From contig JAGCOB010000024.1 of the NCBI GenBank assembly GCA_017645645.1, positions 1-64,000 of the forward strand: a stretch of DNA of 64,000 nt, given 5' to 3'. This document shows, one piece after another, positions 36,315 through 44,682 of this stretch; position 1 is the stretch's first letter, and each line of letters begins with the position of its first letter. Source of the DNA: Prevotella sp. Its GTDB lineage: Bacteria > Bacteroidota > Bacteroidia > Bacteroidales > Bacteroidaceae. A program made the position numbers and the translations under genes. The notes beneath the pieces are model-generated. The model saw only the letters and a program-made list of their open reading frames with translations. It was not told the DNA's origin and did not search any database.

Positions 36315-37715
36315 TTACCAGTTATCTGTTCTGAAAGAGGAAACAGGAAGACCGTCATGCATCAGGTCACCGTCCACCCAGTCCTTGAAGGCATAGCGGA
36401 CGGCAATGGGTTGCTTGACCTCATCACAGACCACATACACCCGATTGCGTGACACCCATACCTTGGTGGCAGGGTGGAACACCTTGTCGGAGCCAGCCAC
36501 CTCAAAGTTCTTGGAGGTCGTACCGTGCTCGAAGTAGACCCATTCCTTGGAACGGTCGAAGACAACGACAGCGGTATCGTTCTGGAAAGTCACCTCCTTA
36601 TATACTGCGAAATCGGGCATACCCTTCACATCGTAGGTATTGGCGAGGGCAAGGATGGCGAGTCGCTCACCAGCCTGACGTTTCTTTCTTGGGTGGATAC
36701 CATATTCCAGACCGGCATCCATCAATACTGCCATCCGGGCATTGGGAATCATCGTCTCCGCCTTTGCCTGTTGCTCACGCAAGTACTGGCTGTCTTTCCA
36801 CTCGATGAGGGAGTAGTCGTAGGGGGCTATCTGACAATAGTAGAAAGGGAAGTCGCCCTGTTTCCAGTCATTGCGCCATCCCTCCACCATCGCTTTCAGG
36901 AGGGAAGCATAGTAGTCGTAACGGGGTACGTTATCCTCTCCCTGATACCAGATGGCACCACGCATGGTATAGCCGATGAGGGGTTTCAGTTGTCCATAGT
37001 ATAAGGCAGTAGGACAGCGTTGCTGGAGTTTCTTCATGTCCTCCTCCGTCACATGCTGGTTGACCTTAGGGAATGCCTTCAACCACTCTGGAGCCATCCA
37101 TGCCTCACAGGCAGAGCCACCCCAGGAGGTGACGATAAGACCCACTGGCACATCGAGGGTAGCACGCAACGCCTTTCCGAAATAATAGGCGGTGGCAGAG
37201 AAGTCACGGACACTGGCACTGTTTGCCTCGCTCCATTGTCCTGTCACATCCCATTCCGGGGTCAACGATACATGACGCTTGACAGTAAACAACCGCAGGT
37301 TGGCATCCTTGCAACGCAGGAGTTCTTCGGTCGTTCCCTCCACAGGTTGTTGCTTAAAACCCTTCATCTGCATCTCCATATTCGACTGTCCGGCACATAT
37401 CCACACCTCTCCAATCATGACATTTGAGAGGAGAGTTGATTCTTGGTCTTTCAATGTGATTTCATAAGGACCACCAGCCTTCGGGGTCTTTACCTTTACC
37501 TCAAAGTCGCCCTTGCTGTCAGCCTTTACCTTATAAGTCTTGTTGTCCCAGGAAGTCATGATGCTCACAATCTTGTTCGCATCCGCCTTGCCCCAGATGT
37601 TACACTCCGACTGTTGTTGCAACACCATGTTGTCACTGAAGAACCTAGGCAGTGTGACCTTGGCTTGAACGGTTATTCCTATCAGCGCGACGAGGGCGCA
37701 AATCATCTTTCTCAT
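36315..37715 (-). CDS. SGNH-type carbohydrate esterase (sialate O-acetylesterase-like, DUF303)
   Basis: 466 residues, signal peptide MRKMICALVALIGITVQA. LPRFFSDNMVLQQQSECNIWGKA is the standard opening of sialate O-acetylesterase-like enzymes. An Ig-like domain (about 25-100) precedes the SGNH fold with the nucleophile Ser in CAGQSNMEM (near residue 110), WGGSACEAW (about 190), and YQGEDN as the block with Gln/Glu. In plant-glycan loci such proteins remove acetyl groups from sugars; RG-II carries acetyl on fucose and aceric acid, RG-I on galacturonate. It lies between GH106 (1-nt gap) and DUF5703-GH78 (5-nt gap), so removing acetyl blocks to let rhamnosidases act is a reasonable role. Confidence 0.85.
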   Translation of the reverse strand: MRKMICALVALIGITVQAKVTLPRFFSDNMVLQQQSECNIWGKADANKIVSIMTSWDNKTYKVKADSKGDFEVKVKTPKAGGPYEITLKDQESTLLSNVMIGEVWICAGQSNMEMQMKGFKQQPVEGTTEELLRCKDANLRLFTVKRHVSLTPEWDVTGQWSEANSASVRDFSATAYYFGKALRATLDVPVGLIVTSWGGSACEAWMAPEWLKAFPKVNQHVTEEDMKKLQQRCPTALYYGQLKPLIGYTMRGAIWYQGEDNVPRYDYYASLLKAMVEGWRNDWKQGDFPFYYCQIAPYDYSLIEWKDSQYLREQQAKAETMIPNARMAVLMDAGLEYGIHPRKKRQAGERLAILALANTYDVKGMPDFAVYKEVTFQNDTAVVVFDRSKEWVYFEHGTTSKNFEVAGSDKVFHPATKVWVSRNRVYVVCDEVKQPIAVRYAFKDWVDGDLMHDGLPVSSFRTDNW

Positions 37716-37716
37716 A

Positions 37717-40700
37717 TCATTGTTCTATTTTAAGTTCTGGTTGTTCGAGGAGTCCTGCGGGCAACAGTCCGTCACCCTTGGTGCGATATTTGGCATTGGT
37801 CCATATTCCCTCATAGGGAGCCTTGCCTTGGTCTAATCCTCGTAGGGCATTATGCCATGTATTGACCACCTCTATCTCTATCGTGTTCTTGCCTTTTTGC
37901 AAAACACCCGTGATCTCCACCTCATAGGGTGCCGTCCACGCAATACCGCAATCCTTGCCGTTGATCCATACATGGGCGATATCCTTCACGTTGGGGAACG
38001 ACAGCCAGGCACGTCCCTGCGGCACCTGATCCTTTTTCAGTTTCCACGTTGTGGTATAACGGGCATGACCGCTGAAATAGCGGATACGGTCGTCGGCATG
38101 TTGGCTCCAGTCGAAGAGTTGCTGGTTGTCGAGGGTAATCCCTGACTCTTTGAAAGTGATATGATAGGGGGAACTGTTTGTTCCATGCCATGGAACTGAT
38201 TGTTCCACCCTATGGAACTGTTTGTTCCACCCTATGGAACTGTTTGTTCCACCCCATGAAACAAACAGTGAACCGTAAGGGGACAATGTCAAGGTGACGT
38301 TCGTCCTGCCGTTTTCCTCGGTATAATCTGCCTTGAACCATTCGTCGGTGACAGGATTATAGATATAGGGCGTACGTCCAATACAACGGAAAGAGACGGT
38401 GACACTGCGCTTCTGGTCCTGTTGGTTGGCGAGGAAATAGATGTCACAGTCCGTGTCTGTGCGGTGAGTATAGGCGATACCCTCGGGGAGGACGACATCC
38501 GGATTCATGTTCTTCAACTGGGCATCCTCATAGGGCTTGTCGATGATCAGTACCCCTTGTTGGCGCAGTTCCTCGATGCGAGTTTTTGTTTCTGGGGAAA
38601 CACGGGTCCATGTTGGGATGACCAGTGCTTTATAATTAAATGGCTGATGGAGTAGGGCATCCTTGTTCATCGAGTCATACTGATAGCCATGTAGTGGATT
38701 GATCCAGTCTTTCAGATCGAGGATACCAGCGGAATGGCGTACACCGACAGGCGATTCCTCCATCGGCTGACCAACATTCGCCAGACGTTTGCGTTCGGAT
38801 GCCACACGTTCCGCACCAAACAAACCGGGCAGCATGGGTACGAGACGGTCTGGCGTCAAGGCACGACAAGGCATCTCTTCACCGATATATACGGCAATAT
38901 CCACTACAGGCTTCCCCTTTTGCAGGAGTGTCTGACAACGGGTGATATAGTCGACGAAGGGTTTTGCCTCGGCAAACCATGTCTGGTCACGTTGGAAGAA
39001 TAGTCCGATACCGTCGAGCGTCATACCCGGTTTCTTGTTGAGCCATGGGTTATGGGTGTTGACATGGAAGAAGAGACGGTTCATTCCCAGGGCGAAGTTA
39101 CGGTCCAATAATGCTTTGATGCTGGCAGGTGTCTCGTCCCATACACCACGTACTTCTGTAAATCCCTCAGCCTGAATGATCTTCTTTCCGTAGACATGTC
39201 CACCATGAATAGCATCCAGCATGTCGTTAGGTTTGTCGTGGGTGGGGGAGTTCAACCAGTATTCGCCCATAGGAACATCCACATACTTATAATGCTCCAT
39301 ACCATCAGAGACCATGGTGGGGGCGACACTCTCACTGCTGAGTTGTACTCCATAGTCCTTTGCCTTCTGTGCCACCGTCGTGAAGAACACCTCGTTCACC
39401 AGTTCATTGATGGTCATACGGATATCCCGTAGTATCTTTTCTCCGTCTTTCATGGGTACTCCTGCATAGACAGGCAGAAGGGGGATGAGGTCATAGCCAC
39501 GACGACGCTCAAACTCCTGGGCAAAATTCTTGCTCCAGTTCTGGGAACCACACTCCCAAGAGTCGACGTGCAGGTATTGGATGGCTTTATGGTTAGGACG
39601 GTTCATAAAAAGACCGAACCAGTTCTCCACCTGTTTCTCTACGGCTTCTTTCGAGAACTTGTCACACTCCAGTCCCTTGGCACCACCTGCAGTCGCGTTG
39701 GTATGACCAGTAGAGGTATGTCCCATTCGCAGGATGCGCCACATACCTTTGGGCAAGTCTATTTCAACGAGGTCGCCAACCAACTCTCCACGAATCAGAT
39801 CAGAAGGACGTAGGTAGTCATTGACAGACAAATCTTCCTGAGGTGTATCAGGGGCGATGCGCCACACATAACCAGCCTTGCCTTCCCAATTGTCGATGAG
39901 CGACCAACTGCCTAACTTGATATTCTTCAGTCTGAGAACAGGTTTCCACTTGGCAGCATCCAAATCCTCAGCACCAGGCTCCGTACCCTCCGGTGTCCAT
40001 TCAAAACGGAAATACTTGGCATGGGTAGGAGGAATACTGAATGTCGTATTGAAACCCGTATTCTGCCAACCCTGACGAGGAGGGGTGAGTTGTTTGACAT
40101 CATAGAAGACAATGCCGTCATCAGAGGCTCTTACCTTCAACCGCTGACACTGGAAATTCGTACCAGAAGGCTCTATCTCGATATTCCGCACCAATGTAGG
40201 CGTGTCAAACTCATATTGTATCCAGCAGGGGGCATCCGCACAATAGACACCCTTTGCATTCACTGTTACCTCAGGGGAATAGGTGAGTCTTTGGCTATTG
40301 GCTATTGGCTGTTGACTAATAGGAATAGCATATACAGCAATATCTTCGTAATAGTTCTCGTAGTGTTGAGGCTTGGACATACGGAAATGACGGAAGCCTT
40401 CACTCATGATGGTATCGCAGAAGACAATCTTCTGCATGGATTCCTCAGGTTTGATCCAAGGACCGCCAGCCAAGGCAAAACCGTCACAGACGTGAATACC
40501 CATTCCCAACCCAAGCGAGTCGGCTTGTGCAAGAGCACAGTCTACCATGCGCCAGAAGTTCTCACTCAGCGCATCTGCCGTTCCTTGGTATTCCGGACGT
40601 TCTGCTGCCCCACGGATAGGCATCAGATAACAACCGCCCAGTCCTACGTCCTTCATTGCCTGTAAGTCTGCCTTGATACCTTGTTCGGATACGGCACCAT

Positions 40701-40806
40701 ACATCCAGTACCAGAACGTCCAGGGTTTTACCGTGTCAGCATGGCTGACACTAAATGAAAAATGAAAAATGAAAATTGAAAAAAGTAATCGCTTCATATC
40801 ATTCAA
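37717..40806 (-). CDS. GH106 alpha-L-rhamnosidase
   Basis: 1029 residues starting MNDMKRLLFSIFIFHFSFSVSHAD. The barrel opens with KPWTFWYWMYGAVSEQGIKADLQAMKDVGLGGCYLMPI, a strong GH106 pattern, and continues with GMGIHVCDGFALAGGPWI and LHVDSWECGSQNW. A C-terminal beta-sandwich (WLSFPNVKDIAHVWINGKDCGIAWTAPYEVEIT) resembles the GH2-type sugar-binding domain found at the end of GH106 proteins. GH106 removes alpha-L-rhamnose with inversion; BT0986 does so on RG-II chain B. The gene overlaps the upstream GH2 by 8 nt. It carries three internal repeats: a signal-peptide heptamer tract (40754-40781), another at 40291-40318, and four 22-nt units at 38170-38250. Confidence 0.88.
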   Translation of the reverse strand: MNDMKRLLFSIFIFHFSFSVSHADTVKPWTFWYWMYGAVSEQGIKADLQAMKDVGLGGCYLMPIRGAAERPEYQGTADALSENFWRMVDCALAQADSLGLGMGIHVCDGFALAGGPWIKPEESMQKIVFCDTIMSEGFRHFRMSKPQHYENYYEDIAVYAIPISQQPIANSQRLTYSPEVTVNAKGVYCADAPCWIQYEFDTPTLVRNIEIEPSGTNFQCQRLKVRASDDGIVFYDVKQLTPPRQGWQNTGFNTTFSIPPTHAKYFRFEWTPEGTEPGAEDLDAAKWKPVLRLKNIKLGSWSLIDNWEGKAGYVWRIAPDTPQEDLSVNDYLRPSDLIRGELVGDLVEIDLPKGMWRILRMGHTSTGHTNATAGGAKGLECDKFSKEAVEKQVENWFGLFMNRPNHKAIQYLHVDSWECGSQNWSKNFAQEFERRRGYDLIPLLPVYAGVPMKDGEKILRDIRMTINELVNEVFFTTVAQKAKDYGVQLSSESVAPTMVSDGMEHYKYVDVPMGEYWLNSPTHDKPNDMLDAIHGGHVYGKKIIQAEGFTEVRGVWDETPASIKALLDRNFALGMNRLFFHVNTHNPWLNKKPGMTLDGIGLFFQRDQTWFAEAKPFVDYITRCQTLLQKGKPVVDIAVYIGEEMPCRALTPDRLVPMLPGLFGAERVASERKRLANVGQPMEESPVGVRHSAGILDLKDWINPLHGYQYDSMNKDALLHQPFNYKALVIPTWTRVSPETKTRIEELRQQGVLIIDKPYEDAQLKNMNPDVVLPEGIAYTHRTDTDCDIYFLANQQDQKRSVTVSFRCIGRTPYIYNPVTDEWFKADYTEENGRTNVTLTLSPYGSLFVSWGGTNSSIGWNKQFHRVEQSVPWHGTNSSPYHITFKESGITLDNQQLFDWSQHADDRIRYFSGHARYTTTWKLKKDQVPQGRAWLSFPNVKDIAHVWINGKDCGIAWTAPYEVEITGVLQKGKNTIEIEVVNTWHNALRGLDQGKAPYEGIWTNAKYRTKGDGLLPAGLLEQPELKIEQ
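38170..38250 (-). repeat. Four 22-nt repeat units, each a GGAAC/GTTCC hairpin, inside GH106
   Basis: GGAACTGTTTGTTCC (or GATTG in one copy) starts at 38170, 38192, 38214 and 38236, spaced exactly 22 nt apart. Encodes NSSIGWNKQFHRVEQSVPW. Because 22 is not a multiple of three, successive units are read in different frames. Confidence 0.9.
40291..40318 (-). repeat. Heptamer tract T9, four units, in GH106
   Basis: TTGGCTA, TTGGCTA, TTGGCTG, TTGACTA on the plus strand; encodes SQQPIANSQR. Confidence 0.85.
40754..40781 (-). repeat. Heptamer tract T10, four units, in the GH106 signal peptide
   Basis: AATGAAA three times, then ATTGAAA (plus strand); encodes FSIFIFHFSF, the hydrophobic core of the signal peptide. 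Confidence 0.85.
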
Positions 40807-43642
40807 ATTTCAGGATGGCACTGATGGATCCTTTTCCCTTCGACCAGTAAGGCTGTGCCGAAGGACCATTGAGGTCGGTCGTGTTCACTTTGTTACGGAC
40901 GGCAGGGATGACCTTGAGCAAGGCAATACCTGTCTCGGGGAGGGTGTATAGCAGATGGTCACGACCGTCACGTGGGGTGTATACTCCTACGTAGCAGTCG
41001 CTTGGGTCGATGACCCCAAACTTACCCTCCGTGGTCTCTATTTGTATCCAATCGATATTAGCAAAGTAGCCCTTGAACTCAGGATACTCGAATGACTCAC
41101 CAGGAATGGGATCGTTGTATTTCGTCTGCCAGAAACCATATTGTGGTCCCTGCAAGCGATTCTGCCAGACACGGTATGGTCCTTTTCCTACCCATTGCTT
41201 ACTCTTAACTTTCGTCTCTGGATAGTCAAAGCAGACACCTAACAAATCGACGACACCGTTGAAGTAGTAGTCTACCGACATGCCAACACTGCCATCATGG
41301 TGGAATATCCAGTTCACTTGTTCCAGTGATCCGTGTTTGTAGTGGGCATGTAGTACGTTATTGGCAAAAGTAAAACCGGCGAAGGTGCCTTGATCGGCAT
41401 ATTCCGTGTAGTCGGTCTTTTTCTGGAAAGCCTCCTTGTCGTCGTGGTTGTAGAAACCGTCTTGCGAACGGTCACTACGTTTGGCGGCAATGAAACGCGG
41501 TCCGTTACCAAAGGAAAGGGTATGCCCATCCGTCACAACATGTTGTAGGTATCCGTCTTTTTTCGAGAAGACATATTGTTTGTTCGCAATGCTGATAGTC
41601 ATCTCATCGGCAGTCTCCTCCATTTTTGCATTTTGTCTGTCTTGTGGCTCGCCTTTCATAGGAGAGCCCAGTTGGAAGAAATTCCACGTAAAGATCTCTT
41701 TTCCGTATGGATCGGTAGCAGTAATTTGCAATACTTCTCCAATATCATCTATCGTTTGACCAATGGGTTTGGGCTTATTCACCTGAACCGTCTTTCCTGG
41801 TTCTGCATCTGGCACTTCTAAGGTTCCTTGTGAAGCAACTTTTGTCTGGCTGTTACCATAGGTCGGCATCAACAGATATTTGTAGGTGAAACGACACTCG
41901 CTAAGTCGGGTGAAGTTATAGTGATTTGTTATTGCTAGTTTGGTGGATGGTAGTATTTCTATCTGTATAGGACTCCATATCTCACGGATGGTATAGAACG
42001 AGCCTTCCTTCTCCATGTGGGGACCCACAATACCGTCAGAGCCGAAGTTACCCATGCAGTCTACGATATTGTTCATATCCGTGCGGACGACTCCCTGGTC
42101 CATCAGGTCCCAGAGGAAGCCACCGGCACAACGGGGATTTGACATCATCAGTTTCCAGTAGTCCTTCAGTCCCGCACCATGTCCTCCATCGTAGAGACCA
42201 TGCAGGAACTCGGTAGGCATGAAGATCTCCTTCTGTCGCATATACTCTGCCGTCTCACCCCAGGAACGATAGTGCTTTGTCTCAAAACCGTTGCGGTTTG
42301 CCCAGGGGTAGAGGACGACACGCCGCTGGGGGTCGAACTTCGTGAAGACAGGTTCCAGTTCATAGTTGAAGCCTCCTTCATTACCGTTGCTCCAGAAGAT
42401 GATACTGGGGTGGTTGACATCACGGGTCACCATCTCCTCGACAATCTGTGAACCGGTAATGGTCTCGTGTGCCCAATGCCATCCAGGTTGTTCACACTCC
42501 ACATAGAGACCTAATGAGTCACAGGCATCCAGGAACTCCGGGTCGGCAGGGTAGTGGGAGAGACGTACGGCATTCATGTTCATCGACTTGATGAGCAGCA
42601 CATCCTCGATATTCTTTTGTTTGGATAACGTACGTCCCGTTTCTGGACGGAAAGAATGGCGGTTGGCACCTTTCACGATGACTTTCTTGCCATTGATAAA
42701 TAAGCCATCCTCTTTGTCACCATTATATTGGTGGCGGTATTCTATAGTGCGGAAACCAAATTTCTGACGTTCCACATGGAGGGGTTTACCTTGTGGGTCT
42801 TTTAATGTGAAGACAGCTGTATAAAGATTCGGCTGTTCTGCGTTCCACAATAAAGGATTCTTGACAGCGAAATCAACCTGTGTCTTGTCGCTGGCGACAG
42901 GGAAGGATGGACTGGTTGTCACCTTCATTCCTTTCGCGTCTAAAATATCGACACTTACAGAACTACCTGCAAGGGCGCGGTTCAGGAACACGTCAGCTTT
43001 GAAACGACCGTCCATTCCTGCATTGATGGCTACACGGTTAATGTTCTGTGCAGGTTTGGAAATGATAAACACCGGACGCCAGATACCACCGAAGTTCCAG
43101 TAGTCGGCACGACGCTCAGCAAGATTGACCTGTGGATGGGTGCTCTCTTTTAGGACTTCCACTTCCAGCCGGTTTTTCTTCGCACCAAAAAACACACGGT
43201 CTGAGACATCTATGGTATGACGGGTAAAGCCTCCCTGATAGGTGCCGTTACCAGCCTTGCGACCGTTGATCTGTACACGGATTTCAGTGAAGGCAGCCTC
43301 GAATACCAGTTGAATCTGTCGTCCTGCCCATTCTTGTGGCAGGGAGAACTCCGTCTTGTAGTATCCTTTCTCGTCGGCAATACCCTCGGGTGTTGCCTTG
43401 CCATAAAAGCGCATCCCGTATTGGTAGGTGCCGAAACCTTGTAATTCCCAACAGGAGGGGACGGCAATCTTCGTCCATTCACCAGCCTTCCGTCCGTCAG
43501 AGCATTTGAAGTCCCACTGTACGGTATCGTCACATCCCGTTCCACTTAAATACTGCAGTCGTGTGTTCACATCAGCCGACTGTGCCATGATACCCATCTG
43601 ACAGGCAGTCAGCATGAGCATTGATATGATATGTCTTTTCAT
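40799..43642 (-). CDS. GH2 glycoside hydrolase
   Basis: Start set at ATG 43642 (MKRHIISMLMLTACQMGIMAQ, a clean signal peptide) rather than 43651, three codons earlier inside a palindrome. 947 residues: jelly-roll domain with CWELQGFGTYQYGMRFYG, Ig-like domains, barrel with KGANRHSFRPETGR, candidate acid/base in WSNGNEGG (near 420) and nucleophile in MPTEFLHGLYDGGHG (near 476), then a long C-terminal galactose-mutarotase-like beta domain. The size and order resemble GH2 beta-galactosidases and the alpha-L-arabinopyranosidase group (BT0983) of RG-II systems; specificity is undecided. First gene of the seven-gene minus-strand operon. No TAnnTTTG promoter was found in the divergent region upstream. 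Confidence 0.85.
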   Translation of the reverse strand: MKRHIISMLMLTACQMGIMAQSADVNTRLQYLSGTGCDDTVQWDFKCSDGRKAGEWTKIAVPSCWELQGFGTYQYGMRFYGKATPEGIADEKGYYKTEFSLPQEWAGRQIQLVFEAAFTEIRVQINGRKAGNGTYQGGFTRHTIDVSDRVFFGAKKNRLEVEVLKESTHPQVNLAERRADYWNFGGIWRPVFIISKPAQNINRVAINAGMDGRFKADVFLNRALAGSSVSVDILDAKGMKVTTSPSFPVASDKTQVDFAVKNPLLWNAEQPNLYTAVFTLKDPQGKPLHVERQKFGFRTIEYRHQYNGDKEDGLFINGKKVIVKGANRHSFRPETGRTLSKQKNIEDVLLIKSMNMNAVRLSHYPADPEFLDACDSLGLYVECEQPGWHWAHETITGSQIVEEMVTRDVNHPSIIFWSNGNEGGFNYELEPVFTKFDPQRRVVLYPWANRNGFETKHYRSWGETAEYMRQKEIFMPTEFLHGLYDGGHGAGLKDYWKLMMSNPRCAGGFLWDLMDQGVVRTDMNNIVDCMGNFGSDGIVGPHMEKEGSFYTIREIWSPIQIEILPSTKLAITNHYNFTRLSECRFTYKYLLMPTYGNSQTKVASQGTLEVPDAEPGKTVQVNKPKPIGQTIDDIGEVLQITATDPYGKEIFTWNFFQLGSPMKGEPQDRQNAKMEETADEMTISIANKQYVFSKKDGYLQHVVTDGHTLSFGNGPRFIAAKRSDRSQDGFYNHDDKEAFQKKTDYTEYADQGTFAGFTFANNVLHAHYKHGSLEQVNWIFHHDGSVGMSVDYYFNGVVDLLGVCFDYPETKVKSKQWVGKGPYRVWQNRLQGPQYGFWQTKYNDPIPGESFEYPEFKGYFANIDWIQIETTEGKFGVIDPSDCYVGVYTPRDGRDHLLYTLPETGIALLKVIPAVRNKVNTTDLNGPSAQPYWSKGKGSISAILKFE

Positions 43643-43648
43643 AAGAAT

Positions 43649-43708
43649 CATTATTTATAAATAATGACTCTCCAAGACGGCTTTTGTACCCGATAATCAT
43701 TACAAAAG
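43649..43708. promoter_or_regulatory. Dyad-rich divergent control region
   Basis: A perfect 18-bp palindrome CATTATTTATAAATAATG at 43649-43666, and CTTTTGTA (43681-43688) with TACAAAAG (43701-43708). It lies between the divergent GH2 operon and the aldolase gene. No consensus -7 box was seen for either direction. Confidence 0.55.
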
Positions 43709-43749
43709 ACCATATTCTTCGTCTTAATAGAAAGCTAACACCAAAGAAT

Positions 43750-44682
43750 ATGATAAAAAGTAAACCCTTATGCGGTATTATTCCGCCCTTAGTAACTCCA
43801 CTGAAGGACAATGAGACACTGGATGTGGAAAGTCTTGAGAAACTGATAGAGCACCTGATAGCAGGTGGTGTCCATGGACTGTTCATCCTCGGTACGACAG
43901 GTGAGGAACAGAGTCTTAGTTATGGTGTCCGTCAACAGATGATCCGTGAGTCGGCACGTATCAACAACGGTCGTTTGCCCTTGTTGGTATGTGTGACAGA
44001 CACCAGTATCGTGGAGAGTATCCGTCTTGCCGGTGTGGCTGCCGACTGTGGAGCGGATGGCGTAGTTTCCGCTCCCCCGTATTATTTTGCCACGGGACAG
44101 CCCGAACTCGCCCAGTTCTATGAGGAGTTGGTTCCCCAGTTGCCCTTACCCGTTTTCCTGTATAACATGCCGAGTCATGTGAAGGTCAGTTTCGCCCCCG
44201 ATACCGTTCGTCGTATTGCCCAGAATCCACAGGTCATCGGTTTCAAGGATTCTTCTGCCAATGCGGTCTATTTCCAGTCTGTGATGTATAAGATGAAGGA
44301 GCGTCCTGACTTTGCTATGTTAGTAGGTCCCGAGGAGATCACGGGAGAGTGTGTGCTGCTGGGTGGTCATGGCGGTATCAACGGTGGTGCCAATATGTTC
44401 CCGGAGCTCTATGTGGCGATGTATGATGCCGCCGTCCGTCGTGACATCGAGAGGGTCTTGGAGTTGCAGCAGTATATCATGCAGATATCCACCTCTATCT
44501 ATACCGTTGGCAAACACGGCTCCAGTTACCTGAAGGGACTGAAATGTGCACTCTCCCTGTTGGGCATTATCAAGGATGACTTTGTCGCCTCACCGTTCTA
44601 TAAGTTTGAGGAGCCTGAGCGTGATAAGATCTGTCAGGCACTTGCCGCCTTACCAATCAAAGACGGAAAACTATGCATCTGA
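43750..44682 (+). CDS. DapA/NanA-family class I aldolase (pyruvate-type)
   Basis: Start chosen at ATG 43750 (MIKSKPLCGIIPPLVTPL); an earlier frame start at 43684 falls in the dyad region and adds 22 residues not seen in the family. 310 residues, the normal size. GTTGEEQSLS is the family's pyruvate-carboxylate loop; Tyr138 (LYNMP) and Schiff-base Lys166 (GFKDSS) are spaced by 28 as in known members. The family covers dihydrodipicolinate synthase, N-acetylneuraminate lyase and 2-keto-3-deoxy-sugar-acid aldolases. The location among carbohydrate genes and a 10-nt overlap with an SSS symporter argue for sugar-acid breakdown rather than lysine synthesis. Kdo or Dha from RG-II, or 2-keto-3-deoxygluconate/galactonate, are candidate substrates. 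Confidence 0.85.
   Translation: MIKSKPLCGIIPPLVTPLKDNETLDVESLEKLIEHLIAGGVHGLFILGTTGEEQSLSYGVRQQMIRESARINNGRLPLLVCVTDTSIVESIRLAGVAADCGADGVVSAPPYYFATGQPELAQFYEELVPQLPLPVFLYNMPSHVKVSFAPDTVRRIAQNPQVIGFKDSSANAVYFQSVMYKMKERPDFAMLVGPEEITGECVLLGGHGGINGGANMFPELYVAMYDAAVRRDIERVLELQQYIMQISTSIYTVGKHGSSYLKGLKCALSLLGIIKDDFVASPFYKFEEPERDKICQALAALPIKDGKLCI

Noticed and set aside
38170-38250. Possible CRISPR array (regular spacing)
   Set aside because: Units are 22 nt apart with no unique spacers; the whole tract is coding sequence of GH106 and no cas genes are present.
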